DNA from: Aeromonas veronii bv. veronii
Lineage (GTDB): Bacteria; Pseudomonadota; Gammaproteobacteria; Enterobacterales; Aeromonadaceae
Reading direction: 5' to 3'
Length of the DNA: 64,000 bases
Assembly: GCF_000820225.1 (NCBI RefSeq)
Contig: NZ_CDDK01000018.1
Coordinates: forward strand, 62,001 to 126,000
Below the pieces are notes generated by a model. The model was given only the letters and a program-made list of their open reading frames with translations, did not search any database and was not told the origin of the DNA. The position numbers and the translations under genes were made by a program. This document shows, piece by piece, positions 50,455 through 60,605 of this stretch (position 1 is the stretch's first letter; the number at the start of each line of letters is the position of its first letter).

Positions 50455-51999
50455 TTACAGCTCACGGGCCCAGGGGTGAGCCTTGGGGCGCAGCGCCAGG
50501 GCCAGACCCAGCAGCAGCACGGTCAGGCCATAGAGGGGCCAGCTGCCAAAGCGCATGTAGGGGGTCTCGCCGTGGGCGGGACGCACCTCGCTGCGCAGCA
50601 CACCCGCTTCAAACTGCGGGATCTGGCCGATGATGCTGCCATCGATCTCGGTCACGATAGTGATACCGGTGTTGGTGTCCCGCAGCAGCGGACGAGCCAG
50701 CTCCAGCGCGCGCATCCGGGCGATCTCCATATGCTGCCAGGGGCCGATACTGGTGCCGAACCAGGCGTCGTTGGAGACGGTCAGCAGGAAGTCGGTATCG
50801 GTATTGACGTTGCGGCGCACCTCTTCCGGGAAGATGATCTCGTAGCAGATGGCGGCGGCAAACTTGAGCCCTTTGGCGATCAGGTTTGGCTGCACTTCGT
50901 CACCCCGGCTGAAGGAGGACATCGGCAGGTTGAAGAAGGGGGCGATGGGGCGCAGCAGATCTTCAAACGGCACGAACTCGCCGATGGGCAGCAGGTGGTA
51001 TTTGTTGTAGCGGTTGGAGTGGTTGTAGAAGTAGGACTCCTTGCCATCCGCATCCTGCACCCCCATGCCGAGCACGGTATTGTAGAAGCGCTGTTGCTGC
51101 TCGTCGTAGTGAATAATCCCCGCCAGCAGGCCGGTATCGTTCACCTTCATCGCCTTGTCCAGATTCTCCAGATAGGGGCCCATCGCCTTCTCGATGGCCG
51201 GGATCGCCGATTCCGGCCAGACGATGATGTCGGCATCCTGATTCTCGCGGCTCAAGTCCTGATAGGTGCGCACCGTGGGGGCCAGCGCCTCCGGATCCCA
51301 CTTGAGGGACTGGGCGATATTGCCCTGCACCAGTGCCACCTTGACCGGTTCGCCACGGGTCACCCAGTTGAGCTGCATCAGGCCATGAGCGCCGGCAGCC
51401 AGCAGGGCGGGCACCGCCAGCCACAGTGGCGAGCGGGACTTCCACACCAGCCAAATGGCGGAGGCGGAGAATAGCAGTGCTAGGGTGATGCCCTGTACCC
51501 CGAGAATGGGAGCAAATCCCTTGAGCGGGCCGTCGATCTGGCTGTAGCCAAACCAGAGCCAGGGGAAGCCGGTCATCACCCAGCCGCGCAGCCAGTCAGC
51601 CACTAACCAAAGGGCCGGGAAGGCGAGCAGCCAGCGGCTCCAGTGACGGCCGCCAAAGAAGCGGGCAAAGATCCAGCAGGCGAGCGTCGGGTAGAGGGCC
51701 AGATAGGCGGAGAGCCCGGCCAGCAGCACAAAGGCGACCGGCAGCGGGATGCCGCCAAACTCGGTCATGCTGACATGGATCCACCACAGCCCCGGCAAAA
51801 AGAGTCCCATGGCGTAGCCAAAACCGCGCCAGGCGGCCTGTTTCGGCGTGGCTTTGTCCAGCAGGGCGTAGAGGCCAAGCAGGGAGGGGATCACCAGCGG
51901 CCAGTAGCCGAAGGGGGAGAAGGCCAGCACGGCGATGGCACCAGAGGCCAACGCACTGAGGCTTAACAGAATTTTGGAAGTAACAGGGGATAATCTCAC
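50455..51999 (-). CDS. lnt: Apolipoprotein N-acyltransferase
   Basis: Adds the third acyl chain to lipoproteins in the inner membrane. The 514-residue protein (512 in E. coli) has about six N-terminal helices and a periplasmic nitrilase domain with the catalytic triad Glu263 (WPESAIP), Lys333 (RYNKYHLLP) and Cys385 (AAICYEI). GTG 51999 gives the family length; the open frame runs much further upstream (52134) but into non-family sequence. Last gene of the miaB-ybeZ-ybeY-corC-lnt run. Confidence 0.94.
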   Translation of the reverse strand: MRLSPVTSKILLSLSALASGAIAVLAFSPFGYWPLVIPSLLGLYALLDKATPKQAAWRGFGYAMGLFLPGLWWIHVSMTEFGGIPLPVAFVLLAGLSAYLALYPTLACWIFARFFGGRHWSRWLLAFPALWLVADWLRGWVMTGFPWLWFGYSQIDGPLKGFAPILGVQGITLALLFSASAIWLVWKSRSPLWLAVPALLAAGAHGLMQLNWVTRGEPVKVALVQGNIAQSLKWDPEALAPTVRTYQDLSRENQDADIIVWPESAIPAIEKAMGPYLENLDKAMKVNDTGLLAGIIHYDEQQQRFYNTVLGMGVQDADGKESYFYNHSNRYNKYHLLPIGEFVPFEDLLRPIAPFFNLPMSSFSRGDEVQPNLIAKGLKFAAAICYEIIFPEEVRRNVNTDTDFLLTVSNDAWFGTSIGPWQHMEIARMRALELARPLLRDTNTGITIVTEIDGSIIGQIPQFEAGVLRSEVRPAHGETPYMRFGSWPLYGLTVLLLGLALALRPKAHPWAREL

Positions 52000-52097
52000 G
52001 GGCGATGGTGCTCGTCTTGGTGTGCAACTGGGGTCGAATGGCCGGTATCTTAACCTGTAAGCGGGACAACGGCGAGCCTCGATGCCGGTGGCAGAGA

Positions 52098-52128
52098 GCA
52101 CAACGCCCCGAGGTCGGGGCGTTGTTTC
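52098..52128 (-). terminator. Hairpin between corC and lnt (attenuator or weak terminator)
   Basis: Ten-base-pair stem acaacgcccc / ggggcgttgt, but only a short T stretch on the minus strand. It may reduce rather than end read-through into lnt. Confidence 0.5.
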
Positions 52129-52147
52129 ACACATCGAGCGGATCTGC

Positions 52148-53032
52148 CTATTGTGGCTCGGATTGCGCCGCCGCGTGGTGCTCGGGGATCTTCACCTGCA
52201 GCTGCTGCAGACGACGCCGGTCGGCATGCATCACCTTGAACAGGTAGCCGTCCAGCTCGATCTCCTCGCCCTTCTTGGGCAGGTGGCTGAAGGCGTGCAT
52301 TACCAGACCACCCACCGTATCCACCTCTTCATCGCTGAATTTGGTGCCGAAGAAGTCGTTGAAATCCTCGATCTCGGTCAGGGCGCTGATGGAGAAGACC
52401 CGCTTGCTGAGGCGGCGGATTTCGTCCGGCTCATCCTCGATGTCGTCAAACTCGTCGTCAATCTCGCCAACGATCAGTTCCAGTATGTCTTCGATGGTCA
52501 CCAGACCGGAGACGCCACCAAATTCGTCGACCACGATGGCCATGTGGTAGCGCTCTTCACGGAACTCCTTGAGCAGACGGTCAACCCGTTTGCTTTCCGG
52601 CACGATCACCGTGGGGCGCAAGATTTTCTCGAGCTGTAGCGGCTCGCTGGCGTGATGGCCGCCAAACCCGAAGGGGAGCAGATCCTTGGCGAGCAGAATG
52701 CCCTCCACATGATCCTTGTCCTCGTTGATCACCGGGAAGCGGGAGTGACCGGACTCGATGATCACCGGCAGGATTGCATCCACCGGTTGGGACTTCTCGA
52801 TGGTCACCATCTGGGAGCGGGGGATCATGATATCGCGCACGCGAAGATCGGCGATCTCCAGCACCCCCTCGATCATGTCCTTGGTGTCCTGATCGATGAG
52901 GTCGCGCTCTTCGGCATCGGCTATCACGTCTACCAAATCATTGCGGTCTTTTGGCTCGCCCTGGAAGAGTTGGCTGAGTTTGTCGAGCCAGGTTTTCTTC
53001 GGCGAGCCGGTACTAGGGTGATCGTCGGTCAT
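52148..53032 (-). CDS. corC: CorC/HlyC-family CBS-domain protein
   Basis: A 294-residue soluble protein linked to magnesium and cobalt efflux. Two CBS domains (about residues 68-190, beginning VRDIMIPRSQMVTIEKSQ) are followed by the CorC_HlyC domain (about 205-285, DTVGGLVMHAFSHLPKKGEEIELDGY). It keeps its usual place between ybeY and lnt. Start ATG 53032; gap of 95 bp after ybeY. Confidence 0.95.
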   Translation of the reverse strand: MTDDHPSTGSPKKTWLDKLSQLFQGEPKDRNDLVDVIADAEERDLIDQDTKDMIEGVLEIADLRVRDIMIPRSQMVTIEKSQPVDAILPVIIESGHSRFPVINEDKDHVEGILLAKDLLPFGFGGHHASEPLQLEKILRPTVIVPESKRVDRLLKEFREERYHMAIVVDEFGGVSGLVTIEDILELIVGEIDDEFDDIEDEPDEIRRLSKRVFSISALTEIEDFNDFFGTKFSDEEVDTVGGLVMHAFSHLPKKGEEIELDGYLFKVMHADRRRLQQLQVKIPEHHAAAQSEPQ

Positions 53033-53127
53033 TTTCTCTCTTGGTTACTCGTATGAACACACTTGAAATAGTTCGGGTTATATAAGGATGGCCATCTGCT
53101 GTTTCAAGTCGATGACCGTCCGGCGTT

Positions 53128-53592
53128 TTACTCTTCGTCGTTCAGATAAGGATCGGCAAAACCGAGCTCCTGCATGATGTCGCGCTCAAGCGCTTCCATC
53201 TCTTCGGCTTCCTCATCCTCGATATGGTCATAACCTAGCAGATGCAGACTGCCGTGCACAACCATGTGGGCCCAGTGGGCCATGAGGGGCTTGCCCTGCT
53301 CCTCGGCCTCGCGCTCTACCACCTGACGGCAGATCACCAGATCGCCGAGCAGCGGCAGCTCCAGACCGGGTGGCGCCTCGAACGGGAAGGAGAGCACGTT
53401 GGTGGGCTTGTCCTTGCCGCGATAGGTGAGGTTGAGCTCGTTGCTCTCCGCCTCGTCGACGATGCGCACCGTCACTTCTGCCTCCTGCTGGAAGCCGAGA
53501 ATGGTGCCGTCGAGCCAGCCTTGCAGCTGGGCTTCGGTGGGCAGGCCGTCAGTGCTGGCACTGGCCAGCTGCAGATCCAGGGTTACGCTCAT
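53128..53592 (-). CDS. ybeY: Endoribonuclease YbeY
   Basis: A metal-dependent RNase for 16S rRNA 3' maturation and ribosome quality control. The 154-residue protein has the zinc triad in [11 protein letters not shown] (about residues 113-123) and the conserved arginine in [17 protein letters not shown]. Its ATG overlaps the ybeZ stop by four bases (ATGA), so the two are coupled. Confidence 0.97.
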   Translation of the reverse strand: MSVTLDLQLASASTDGLPTEAQLQGWLDGTILGFQQEAEVTVRIVDEAESNELNLTYRGKDKPTNVLSFPFEAPPGLELPLLGDLVICRQVVEREAEEQGKPLMAHWAHMVVHGSLHLLGYDHIEDEEAEEMEALERDIMQELGFADPYLNDEE

Positions 53593-54638
53593 TGCTCGCT
53601 CTCTTTGCTGGAGTTTGTTTGGCCGGCCACCTTCTCGGCTGCCTGTTTGGCGTCGAACGCCTCATAGGCCTGCACGATGCGGGCCACCACCGGGTGGCGA
53701 ACCACGTCTTTGGACTCGAAGAAGTTGAACGACAGACCATCGACCCCTGGCAGCACTTCCAGCGCGTGGCGCAGGCCGGATTTGGCGTTGCGCGGCAGGT
53801 CTACCTGGGTGATGTCGCCGGTGACCACTGCCTTGGAGTTGAAGCCGATGCGGGTGAGGAACATCTTCATCTGCTCGGTGGTGGTGTTCTGGGCCTCATC
53901 AAGAATGATAAAGGCGTCATTGAGGGTTCTTCCGCGCATATAGGCGAGCGGCGCCACTTCGATGATGTTGCGCTCCATCAGCTTCTCGACCCGCTCAAAG
54001 CCCAGCATCTCGAACAGGGCGTCGTAGAGCGGGCGCAGGTAAGGATCCACCTTCTGGGAGAGATCGCCAGGCAGGAAGCCCAGCTTCTCACCCGCTTCCA
54101 CCGCCGGACGGGTCAGCAGAATGCGGCGAATTTCCTGACGCTCCAGCGCATCCACCGCCGCTGCGACCGCCAGATAGGTCTTGCCGGTACCGGCCGGGCC
54201 TATGCCGAAGCAGATGTCGTGGCGCACGATATTGGCAATGTACTGGGCCTGATTTGGGCTGCGTGGTTTGATGAGACCGCGCTTGGTCTTGACCGTCACC
54301 TCCTTGCCATATGGGATGCTCGGCGCCGGTTCGTCATCCTGCTCCAGCACCCGCGACTCCTGAATGGCCAGATGGACCATGTCGGGGGTGATGTCGGTCA
54401 CCTTGCCACCCTTGAGGGGCTGGGTTTCCACATAGAGGTGCTTGAGGATGACGGCGGCGGCATCCAGCTGGGCCGGTTTGCCCACCAGCTGGAAGTGGCT
54501 GTCACGGTAGCTGATCTCGACGCCGAGGCGGCGCTCCAGCTGCTTGATATTGTCATCGAAGGGGCCGCACAGGCTGGCAAGGCGCTGGTTGTCGGCGGGC
54601 TCCAGATGCAGATTCAGGGTCGAGATGTGTCGGCTCAA
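53589..54638 (-). CDS. ybeZ: PhoH-like ATPase YbeZ
   Basis: A 349-residue PhoH-family P-loop ATPase, Walker [12 protein letters not shown] (about residues 145-155) and Walker [10 protein letters not shown], with an N-terminal KH-like domain. It partners YbeY in rRNA maturation. The likely start is TTG 54638 ([14 protein letters not shown]), with gagga about five bases ahead; no ATG is suitably placed. Follows miaB by 54 bp. Confidence 0.94.
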   Translation of the reverse strand: MSRHISTLNLHLEPADNQRLASLCGPFDDNIKQLERRLGVEISYRDSHFQLVGKPAQLDAAAVILKHLYVETQPLKGGKVTDITPDMVHLAIQESRVLEQDDEPAPSIPYGKEVTVKTKRGLIKPRSPNQAQYIANIVRHDICFGIGPAGTGKTYLAVAAAVDALERQEIRRILLTRPAVEAGEKLGFLPGDLSQKVDPYLRPLYDALFEMLGFERVEKLMERNIIEVAPLAYMRGRTLNDAFIILDEAQNTTTEQMKMFLTRIGFNSKAVVTGDITQVDLPRNAKSGLRHALEVLPGVDGLSFNFFESKDVVRHPVVARIVQAYEAFDAKQAAEKVAGQTNSSKESEQ

Positions 54639-54692
54639 AATATCCTCGTCTCAAGGCGCTCCCCATCCGCTGGGCGAATGGGGAGGAGGGGA

Positions 54693-56126
54693 TTAATGGG
54701 GAGTGAAGGCGGCAACGCCCAGCTCGTCCGGTACGTTATCCGGGCGACGGGCCAGGATTTCGCTCGGGGCGGTGGCGATCCGCAGGTTCATCTCGCTCTC
54801 GCCGCGGATGAACTTGCCGCGCAGGGAGTTGGGACGCACCTCGGTGATCTCCACGTCGGCAAAGCCGCCGATCAGGGTGTGCTGGCCTTCGAAGTTGACC
54901 ACCCGGTTGTTCTCGGTGCGGCCACACAGCTGCATCGGGTCGAGCTTGGAGGGCCCTTCCACCAGGATGCGCTGGGTGGTGCCCAGCATGGCACGGCCAA
55001 TCTGCATCGCCTGGTTGTTGATGACGTGCTGCAGGCGGGCCAGACGGGCTTTTTTCACTTCCATATCGACATCGTCGGGCATGTCGGCGGCCGGGGTGCC
55101 CGGGCGCGGGCTGAAGATGAAGCTGAAGCTCATATCGAAACCCACATCCTCGATCAGCTTCATGGTCGCTTCAAAGTCTTCGTCCGTCTCATTCGGGAAG
55201 CCAACGATGAAGTCGGAGCTGATGGTGATGTCGGGACGGGCGGCACGCAGGCGCCGGATCTTGGATTTGTACTCCAGGATGGTGTGCGGGCGCTTCATCA
55301 TGGTCAGGATGCGATCAGAGCCGCTTTGCACCGGCAGGTGCAGGAAGCTGACCACTTCCGGGGTATCTTTGTAGACTTCGATGATGTCGTCGGTGAATTC
55401 GATCGGGTGGCTGGTGGTGTAGCGAATGCGATCGATACCGTCGATGGCGGCCACCAGACGCAGCAACTCGGCGAAGGTGCAGATGCCGCCATCAAAGGTC
55501 GGGCCGCGGTAGGCGTTGACGTTCTGGCCGAGCAGGTTCACTTCGCGCACGCCCTGCTGGGCGAGCTGGGCGATTTCGTAGAGCACGTCGTCCAGCGGTC
55601 GGCTCACCTCTTCACCGCGGGTGTAGGGCACCACGCAGTAAGTACAGTATTTGGAGCAGCCTTCCATGATGGAGACGAACGCGGTGGCCCCTTCGGCGCG
55701 CGGTTCGGGCAGGCTGTCGAATTTTTCGATCTCGGGGAAGGCGATATCAACCTGGGCACCACGGCCCTCTTGCACTTCCTTGATCATTGCGGGCAGGCGA
55801 TGCAGGGTCTGCGGGCCGAACACGATATCCACATAGGGAGCGCGCTGGCGGATGGCATCGCCCTCCTGAGAGGCAACGCAGCCACCCACGCCGATCACCA
55901 GACCGGGTTTGTTGGCCTTGAGCTTTTTCCAGCGTCCCAGCTGGTGGAACACCTTCTCCTGCGCCTTTTCGCGGATGGAGCAGGTATTGAGCAGCAAGAC
56001 ATCTGCCTCTTCGGGCTCTTCGGTAAGGGTGTAGCCATTGCTGGCATCCAACAGGTCGGCCATTTTGGACGAGTCATACTCGTTCATCTGGCAACCCCAG
56101 GTTTTAATGTGAAGTTTCTTGCTCAT
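54693..56126 (-). CDS. miaB: tRNA-2-methylthio-N6-dimethylallyladenosine synthase
   Basis: A radical-SAM methylthiotransferase acting on i6A37 of tRNAs. The 477-residue protein has an N-terminal UPF0004 domain with three cluster cysteines ([25 protein letters not shown]), a radical-[11 protein letters not shown] motif (about residues 156-163) and a C-terminal TRAM domain. First gene of miaB-ybeZ-ybeY-corC-lnt and divergent from ubiF, exactly as in E. coli. Confidence 0.97.
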   Translation of the reverse strand: MSKKLHIKTWGCQMNEYDSSKMADLLDASNGYTLTEEPEEADVLLLNTCSIREKAQEKVFHQLGRWKKLKANKPGLVIGVGGCVASQEGDAIRQRAPYVDIVFGPQTLHRLPAMIKEVQEGRGAQVDIAFPEIEKFDSLPEPRAEGATAFVSIMEGCSKYCTYCVVPYTRGEEVSRPLDDVLYEIAQLAQQGVREVNLLGQNVNAYRGPTFDGGICTFAELLRLVAAIDGIDRIRYTTSHPIEFTDDIIEVYKDTPEVVSFLHLPVQSGSDRILTMMKRPHTILEYKSKIRRLRAARPDITISSDFIVGFPNETDEDFEATMKLIEDVGFDMSFSFIFSPRPGTPAADMPDDVDMEVKKARLARLQHVINNQAMQIGRAMLGTTQRILVEGPSKLDPMQLCGRTENNRVVNFEGQHTLIGGFADVEITEVRPNSLRGKFIRGESEMNLRIATAPSEILARRPDNVPDELGVAAFTPH

Positions 56127-56391
56127 TGCTTCTCTTGACTTGTTTTGAAATCGGCATGGTCAAAGGACCGCGCATTTTACTCCGCAATCTGGATACTGCC
56201 TAGCTAATATCCAGCTGGCAATGGTGCTCACCCGATACCTGTTGCCAGCAAGCTCAATAAGCTTTCTCCTTGATTTGACGCAGCAATTCCCCGTTTGTCT
56301 CACTGTTTATCAGCCGCCCTTGCGCTATCATGCTGCCATCCGGTTCACGTCCGGGCGCTGTCGCCGGACGCACCCTTTCAGGAATAAATGT

Positions 56392-57555
56392 ATGGAACAG
56401 TGTGATATCGCCATCGTCGGCGCTGGCATGGTGGGCGCCGCCACCGCCTGTCTGCTGGCGGCTCAGGGTCTCTCGGTGCGGGTCATCGAGACCCAACTGC
56501 CGGAGCATTACGCGCCGGAGCAGCCGCTGGATCTGCGGGTCTCTGCCATCAGTCAGGCCTCGGTGGCGCTGCTGGAGCAGGCCGGTGCCTGGCACCATCT
56601 GCAGCAGATGCGACTCTGCCCCTACCGCCGACTGGAGACCTGGGAGCTGGACGGTTTTGCCACCCGCTTCAATTCCGCCGATCTCGGTCTGCCCCAGCTC
56701 GGCTACATCATCGAAAACCGGCTGGTGCAGCTCGCCCTGCTCAAACGGATGGAGGATTTTCCCACCATCCAGACCCACACCCCGGCGGTGGTGACCAGCC
56801 TGCGCCAGAGTGCAGATGAAGCTGTGCTGACTCTGGATGATGGCACCGAGCTGGCGGCCCGCTGGGTGCTGGCCTGTGACGGTGCCGAATCCCACACCCG
56901 CAAGCTGGCGGGTATCGGTGTATCGCGCTTCGAGTACCGCCAGCACTGCATGCTGATCAATATCGACACCGACTTTGCGCAGGAAGATATCACCTGGCAG
57001 CAGTTCACCCCGAGCGGTCCGCGCGCCTTCCTGCCACTACCAGGCCAGCACGGCTCTCTGGTGTGGTATGACAGCCCGGCTCGGATCCGGGCGCTGGCGG
57101 CCATGAGCAACGAAGGGCTTGCCGCCGAAGTGCGCCGCCACTTCCCGAGTCGGCTCGGCGGGTTCACCGTCACCGGCAAGGGGAGCTTCCCGCTGGTGCG
57201 CCGCCACGCCAACGACTATCACGCCGGTCGGGTGGTGTTGCTTGGCGATGCTGCCCACACCATCAACCCGCTGGCGGGGCAGGGGGTCAACCTCGGCTTC
57301 AAGGATGTGGCCTGTTGGGCTGATCTGCTGCAAGGAGCTGGCGCCGACTGGCATCAACTGGCGTTGGCCGAGCGTTACGAGCGGCGCCGTCGTCCTGACA
57401 ACCTGCTGATGCAGTCGGGGATGGATCTCTTCTACGGGGTGTTCAGCAACGAGATTGGCCCCCTCAAGCTGGCCCGCAATCTGGCCCTCAATCTGGCGGA
57501 CAAGGCAGGCCCATTGAAGGAGATGGCGCTGCGCTATGCACTGGGGCTGGTTTGA
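56392..57555 (+). CDS. ubiF: FAD-dependent ubiquinone hydroxylase, UbiF type
   Basis: A 387-residue flavoprotein monooxygenase of the UbiH/UbiF/VisC family, which hydroxylates the benzoquinol ring in aerobic ubiquinone synthesis. It has the dinucleotide fold GAGMVGAATACLLA (about residues 10-23), the DG motif in LACDGAESHTRKLA, and GDAAHTINPLAGQGVNLGF. Its place divergent from miaB singles out UbiF. ATG 56392 is preceded by agga; the frame opens further upstream, but the GxGxxG strand begins here. Confidence 0.92.
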   Translation: MEQCDIAIVGAGMVGAATACLLAAQGLSVRVIETQLPEHYAPEQPLDLRVSAISQASVALLEQAGAWHHLQQMRLCPYRRLETWELDGFATRFNSADLGLPQLGYIIENRLVQLALLKRMEDFPTIQTHTPAVVTSLRQSADEAVLTLDDGTELAARWVLACDGAESHTRKLAGIGVSRFEYRQHCMLINIDTDFAQEDITWQQFTPSGPRAFLPLPGQHGSLVWYDSPARIRALAAMSNEGLAAEVRRHFPSRLGGFTVTGKGSFPLVRRHANDYHAGRVVLLGDAAHTINPLAGQGVNLGFKDVACWADLLQGAGADWHQLALAERYERRRRPDNLLMQSGMDLFYGVFSNEIGPLKLARNLALNLADKAGPLKEMALRYALGLV

Positions 57556-57604
57556 CAGGTAGAAACCAGATAGCACGGGCAGAATGCGCGAAGGAGCAAA
57601 GGTG

Positions 57605-58171
57605 ATGAACAAGGCACTGCTGGTTATCGATTTTATCAACGACATCGCCCACCCCGACGGGCGCATCGCCGCCTCCGCAGCCCATGTGCTGGAGCAGGAT
57701 GCCATCGCGCATGCCAATCAGGCGCTGGCCCATGCCCGCGCCAACGGCTGGCTGGTAGTGCTGATCAAGGTGGGCTTTGACGGCGGCTATCAGCTGCAAC
57801 CCAAGGGGTCTCCCATGTTTGGTCGCGCTCACCAGTTGGGGGCGCTCTCTTTGGCTGACAGCGGCACCGACTTTCATCCTGATCTGGATGTGCAGCCCGG
57901 CGATCTGGTGCTGACCAAGCCTAGGGTCAGTCCCTTCTATGGCACGGCGCTGGAGCCTGCGCTGCGGGCCAATCACATCGACCACCTCTATCTGTGCGGG
58001 GTGAGCACCAGCTGGGCCATTCAGGCGGCAGCGCGGGATGGTCACGATCGCGACTACGCCATCACCATTCTGGAGGATGCCTGCGCGGCGGCGGATGCTA
58101 CCGAGCATCACACCTCGCTGCGGATGCTGGGTCGCATCGCCGAGATCATCAAGGTGTCCCAGCTGGCTTGA
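57605..58171 (+). CDS. Isochorismatase-fold protein without the catalytic cysteine
   Basis: A 188-residue isochorismatase-like hydrolase. Asp9 (LLVIDFINDI) and Lys105 (LTKPRVSPFYGT) of the usual Asp-Lys-Cys triad are present, but the segment that normally reads GVATDYCV is GVSTSWAIQ, with Ala138 at the nucleophile position. It is therefore unlikely to be a nicotinamidase-type amidase; true isochorismatases also lack this Cys. The substrate is unknown. ATG 57605 is preceded by aaggagcaaagg. It lies 49 bp after ubiF, possibly co-transcribed. Confidence 0.8.
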   Translation: MNKALLVIDFINDIAHPDGRIAASAAHVLEQDAIAHANQALAHARANGWLVVLIKVGFDGGYQLQPKGSPMFGRAHQLGALSLADSGTDFHPDLDVQPGDLVLTKPRVSPFYGTALEPALRANHIDHLYLCGVSTSWAIQAAARDGHDRDYAITILEDACAAADATEHHTSLRMLGRIAEIIKVSQLA

Positions 58172-58303
58172 AACCTTGCCGGATGGTGTTCGATGGTGAA
58201 ATTTGGTCTCAGTTGGCTAAGTGGGAATGGGGTGCTTTACTCTATCTGCTGACTTAATTGTTAATAGATGGCGGTATGCCACTTTTGCCACAGGATGGCC
58301 ACC

Positions 58304-59242
58304 ATGGCGGATGATATACAGACGCGGCAGAGTTACTTCGCCGAGCGAGCCCATCATCTGGCTGCGCTGCTGGATTCGCTGGAAGACCAGATATCGGTGA
58401 TAGATCGGGATGGCGTGATCCATTACACCAATCTCGCCTGGGATCTGTTTGCCGAGCAAAACGGCATGCCCAAGGGATATAACTGGATTGGGGTCAATTA
58501 CATGGGGGCTTGTGACGCTGAAGCCGAGCCCTCTGGATTGGCTGCCGTGGAGGGGATCCTTCGGGTTATCCGTCATCAACAGGAGAAGTTCTATCTGGAA
58601 TACCCCTGCCACAGCCCCGACACCCAGCGCTGGTTTATGATGCGAGTAGCGCCGGTACCCGGGCTTGATGCCGAATATTTTTCCATCGCCCATATCAATA
58701 TCACCGAGCGCAAGCTGCTGGAGCTGGAAGTTGCCAGCCTCTCCCAACATGATCCCTTGACCGGACTGGCCAATCGGCGGCTATTCAACAGCTTTTTGCA
58801 TAACGAGTGGCGGCGCAGCATGCGTGAACATACCCCGCTCTCCCTCATCATGCTGGATCTGGATAACTTCAAGGCGTGCAATGACCATCTTGGTCATCAG
58901 ATGGGGGATGGCTCCCTCCAGCTGGTGGGCCATCTTCTGCAATCTTTCTGCCAGCGTCCTGCGGATCTGCCCTGCCGTTTTGGTGGTGACGAATTTGCCC
59001 TGATCCTCGGCAATACCGATCGAGATGCGGCCCAGCGGATTGGAGAGGAGATCCGTCAGGCCATCAACGATCTCGACATCGTGGTGGCAAATAATATTCA
59101 ACTTAGCGCCAGCATTGGCATTGCTACCTACACGGCAGAGCAACTGGTGGAGGGGGAAGGGGCGTTGCTGGCTGCGGCCGATGCGGCGCTTTATTGCGCC
59201 AAGGGGGCGGGTAAAAACCGTAGTCACTGCGCCAGCTGTTGA
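58304..59242 (+). CDS. PAS-GGDEF diguanylate cyclase
   Basis: A 312-residue cytosolic protein without membrane segments. A PAS-like sensor covers about residues 15-135 (SVIDRDGVIHYTNLAWDLF), then a GGDEF domain with DLDNFKACNDHLGH, the active GGDEF at 227-231 and an intact inhibitory RPAD site (218-221) five residues upstream. It should make cyclic di-GMP with product feedback, unlike the cyclase at 44.4-45.9 kb. ATG 58304 has agga upstream; ATG 58295 or 58268 are possible. Confidence 0.9.
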   Translation: MADDIQTRQSYFAERAHHLAALLDSLEDQISVIDRDGVIHYTNLAWDLFAEQNGMPKGYNWIGVNYMGACDAEAEPSGLAAVEGILRVIRHQQEKFYLEYPCHSPDTQRWFMMRVAPVPGLDAEYFSIAHINITERKLLELEVASLSQHDPLTGLANRRLFNSFLHNEWRRSMREHTPLSLIMLDLDNFKACNDHLGHQMGDGSLQLVGHLLQSFCQRPADLPCRFGGDEFALILGNTDRDAAQRIGEEIRQAINDLDIVVANNIQLSASIGIATYTAEQLVEGEGALLAAADAALYCAKGAGKNRSHCASC

Positions 59243-59265
59243 GCCGCATTGCCGCTTTTGTCCTG

Positions 59266-59297
59266 CATGCGCCCCCTTGATGGGGGCGCACTGTTTT
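59266..59297. terminator. Terminator between the PAS-GGDEF gene and the LysR gene
   Basis: Nine-base-pair stem tgcgccccc / gggggcgca, loop ttgat, then ctgtttt, between convergent genes. Confidence 0.75.
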
Positions 59298-59334
59298 GAC
59301 GTGGCACGATGTTAGCTACCAGCGAGCGTTGGTT

Positions 59335-60243
59335 TCAGCGCTCGGGCGTGGCCGACACCGGCAGGGGATGGCTGGCGATCACCTGCCTGACGAAGTGATC
59401 CCTGATGGGGTCGGCAAAGTCCGGATTCCATACCATGCTGACCTCCCACTCGGAGCTGGGACCAGAGAGGGGATAGAGGGTGACATCGGGCCCTGCGATA
59501 AAGCTGACGCTGCGCGGCAGGATGGCGTTGCCTATGCCCGCCGCGACCAATGCCACCAGCGTCTGGATATCCTCGGCCTCCTGGACCATGCCGGTCAGCC
59601 GATTGGCGCCGAGAAAACCGGCGATCTGCTGGCTGAGCCCAGGGCAGCGGTGGCCCACCATCTGCAACAGGGGTTGACTGGTCAGTGCCTGCTGGACGTC
59701 GAATGCGGCCGGGTCTGGCTCGGTCATCCGTGTCGGCACCGCCAGCACCAGCCGGTCGATCAGCAGTCTGTGTTCCTGCAACTGCGGCATCTGAGGTCTG
59801 CGCATAAAGCCAAGCTGCAACTGGCCGGAGAGCAGCTGCTCCTGCTGGATGGCGGAGGGCATATCCTGCAGATGGACCATCACGTCCGTGACCTGCTGCT
59901 TGAAGCGGGCCACCAGCGCAGGGGCCAGCGCGAAACTCGACAGGCCAAACCCAATCTTGAGCCGACCGGCCACGCCACTCGCCACCGCCAGCGCGTGACG
60001 TTCAAACTCCCTGCCGTGTTTGACCAGTGCGCTTGCCTGAGTGAGCAGCTGGGCGCCGAGCGCCGTCAGCTCGGCGCCGTGGCGGCCCCGTTTGAACAGG
60101 GTGCAGCCCAGCGTCTGCTCCAGCCCCTGGATCTGCTTGGTGAGGGCCGGCTGGGTGATAAAGAGGCGGCTGGCAGCTTCCCGGTAGTTGGCGGTGTCGG
60201 CCAGCGTCACAAACGCCTGCAGTTGCCTCAAGTCGAATTTCAT
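59335..60243 (-). CDS. LysR-family transcriptional regulator
   Basis: A 302-residue LTTR: winged helix at residues 1-60 (LRQLQAFVTLADTANYREAA; FITQPALTKQIQGLE) and a periplasmic-binding-protein-like effector domain from about residue 90. The effector is unknown. It is transcribed divergently from a two-gene unit (small ORF plus HAD phosphatase), the usual layout for an LTTR and its target; a palindromic site lies between them. Confidence 0.92.
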   Translation of the reverse strand: MKFDLRQLQAFVTLADTANYREAASRLFITQPALTKQIQGLEQTLGCTLFKRGRHGAELTALGAQLLTQASALVKHGREFERHALAVASGVAGRLKIGFGLSSFALAPALVARFKQQVTDVMVHLQDMPSAIQQEQLLSGQLQLGFMRRPQMPQLQEHRLLIDRLVLAVPTRMTEPDPAAFDVQQALTSQPLLQMVGHRCPGLSQQIAGFLGANRLTGMVQEAEDIQTLVALVAAGIGNAILPRSVSFIAGPDVTLYPLSGPSSEWEVSMVWNPDFADPIRDHFVRQVIASHPLPVSATPER

Positions 60244-60263
60244 TCCAATTGGTTATCCAAAGT

Positions 60264-60296
60264 GGCGATTTATTGATTATAAATTATCTAATCGCC
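60264..60296. promoter_or_regulatory. Palindromic candidate LysR binding site
   Basis: ggcgat (60264-60269) pairs with atcgcc (60291-60296), and inside them gatta (60275-60279) pairs with taatc (60289-60293). AT-rich centre, located between the divergent LysR and small-ORF starts. Confidence 0.5.
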
Positions 60297-60359
60297 TTGT
60301 TCTAATGGCTCGGCAAGGGGGGAATCGCCCTCCTCTGAACCGGAACAAGGAGCCATATC

Positions 60360-60605
60360 ATGTCCACTCAACGTTATCTTTTTTTGATCAAGGGCAAGCT
60401 GGTGCTGGCTCAGCCGTTGGCGGCCCCGGAGACGGGGGAGCTGCTCGCCAGCCTGTTGCAACAGGGGTTTGTGGTCGGCCCGCTGCAGGTGTGGGCAGGC
60501 AGCGCCGAACAGGCGCTCGCCTGTTATGAACGTGCCGCCCAGCAGCAAGCCTTTGCCGATGCGCTCTCTGGCTCTCTGCCCGAGCTGGCCGGGGTGTCTG
60601 TATGA
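60360..60605 (+). CDS. Small protein of unknown function in the LysR-HAD module
   Basis: An 81-residue ORF with a very good ribosome site (aacaaggagccatatc) ahead of ATG 60360. The start, STQRYLFLIKGKLVLAQPL, suggests a beta-rich N-terminus followed by helices with Ala/Gln-rich content; no signal peptide or membrane helix. I do not recognise the family. Its stop overlaps the HAD gene start by four bases (ATGA), so both are probably translated together under LysR control. Confidence 0.7.
   Translation: MSTQRYLFLIKGKLVLAQPLAAPETGELLASLLQQGFVVGPLQVWAGSAEQALACYERAAQQQAFADALSGSLPELAGVSV

Noticed and set aside
53592-56138. 848-codon plus-strand open frame opposite ybeZ and miaB
   Set aside because: It spans two well-supported genes on the other strand and has no domain; an antisense shadow.
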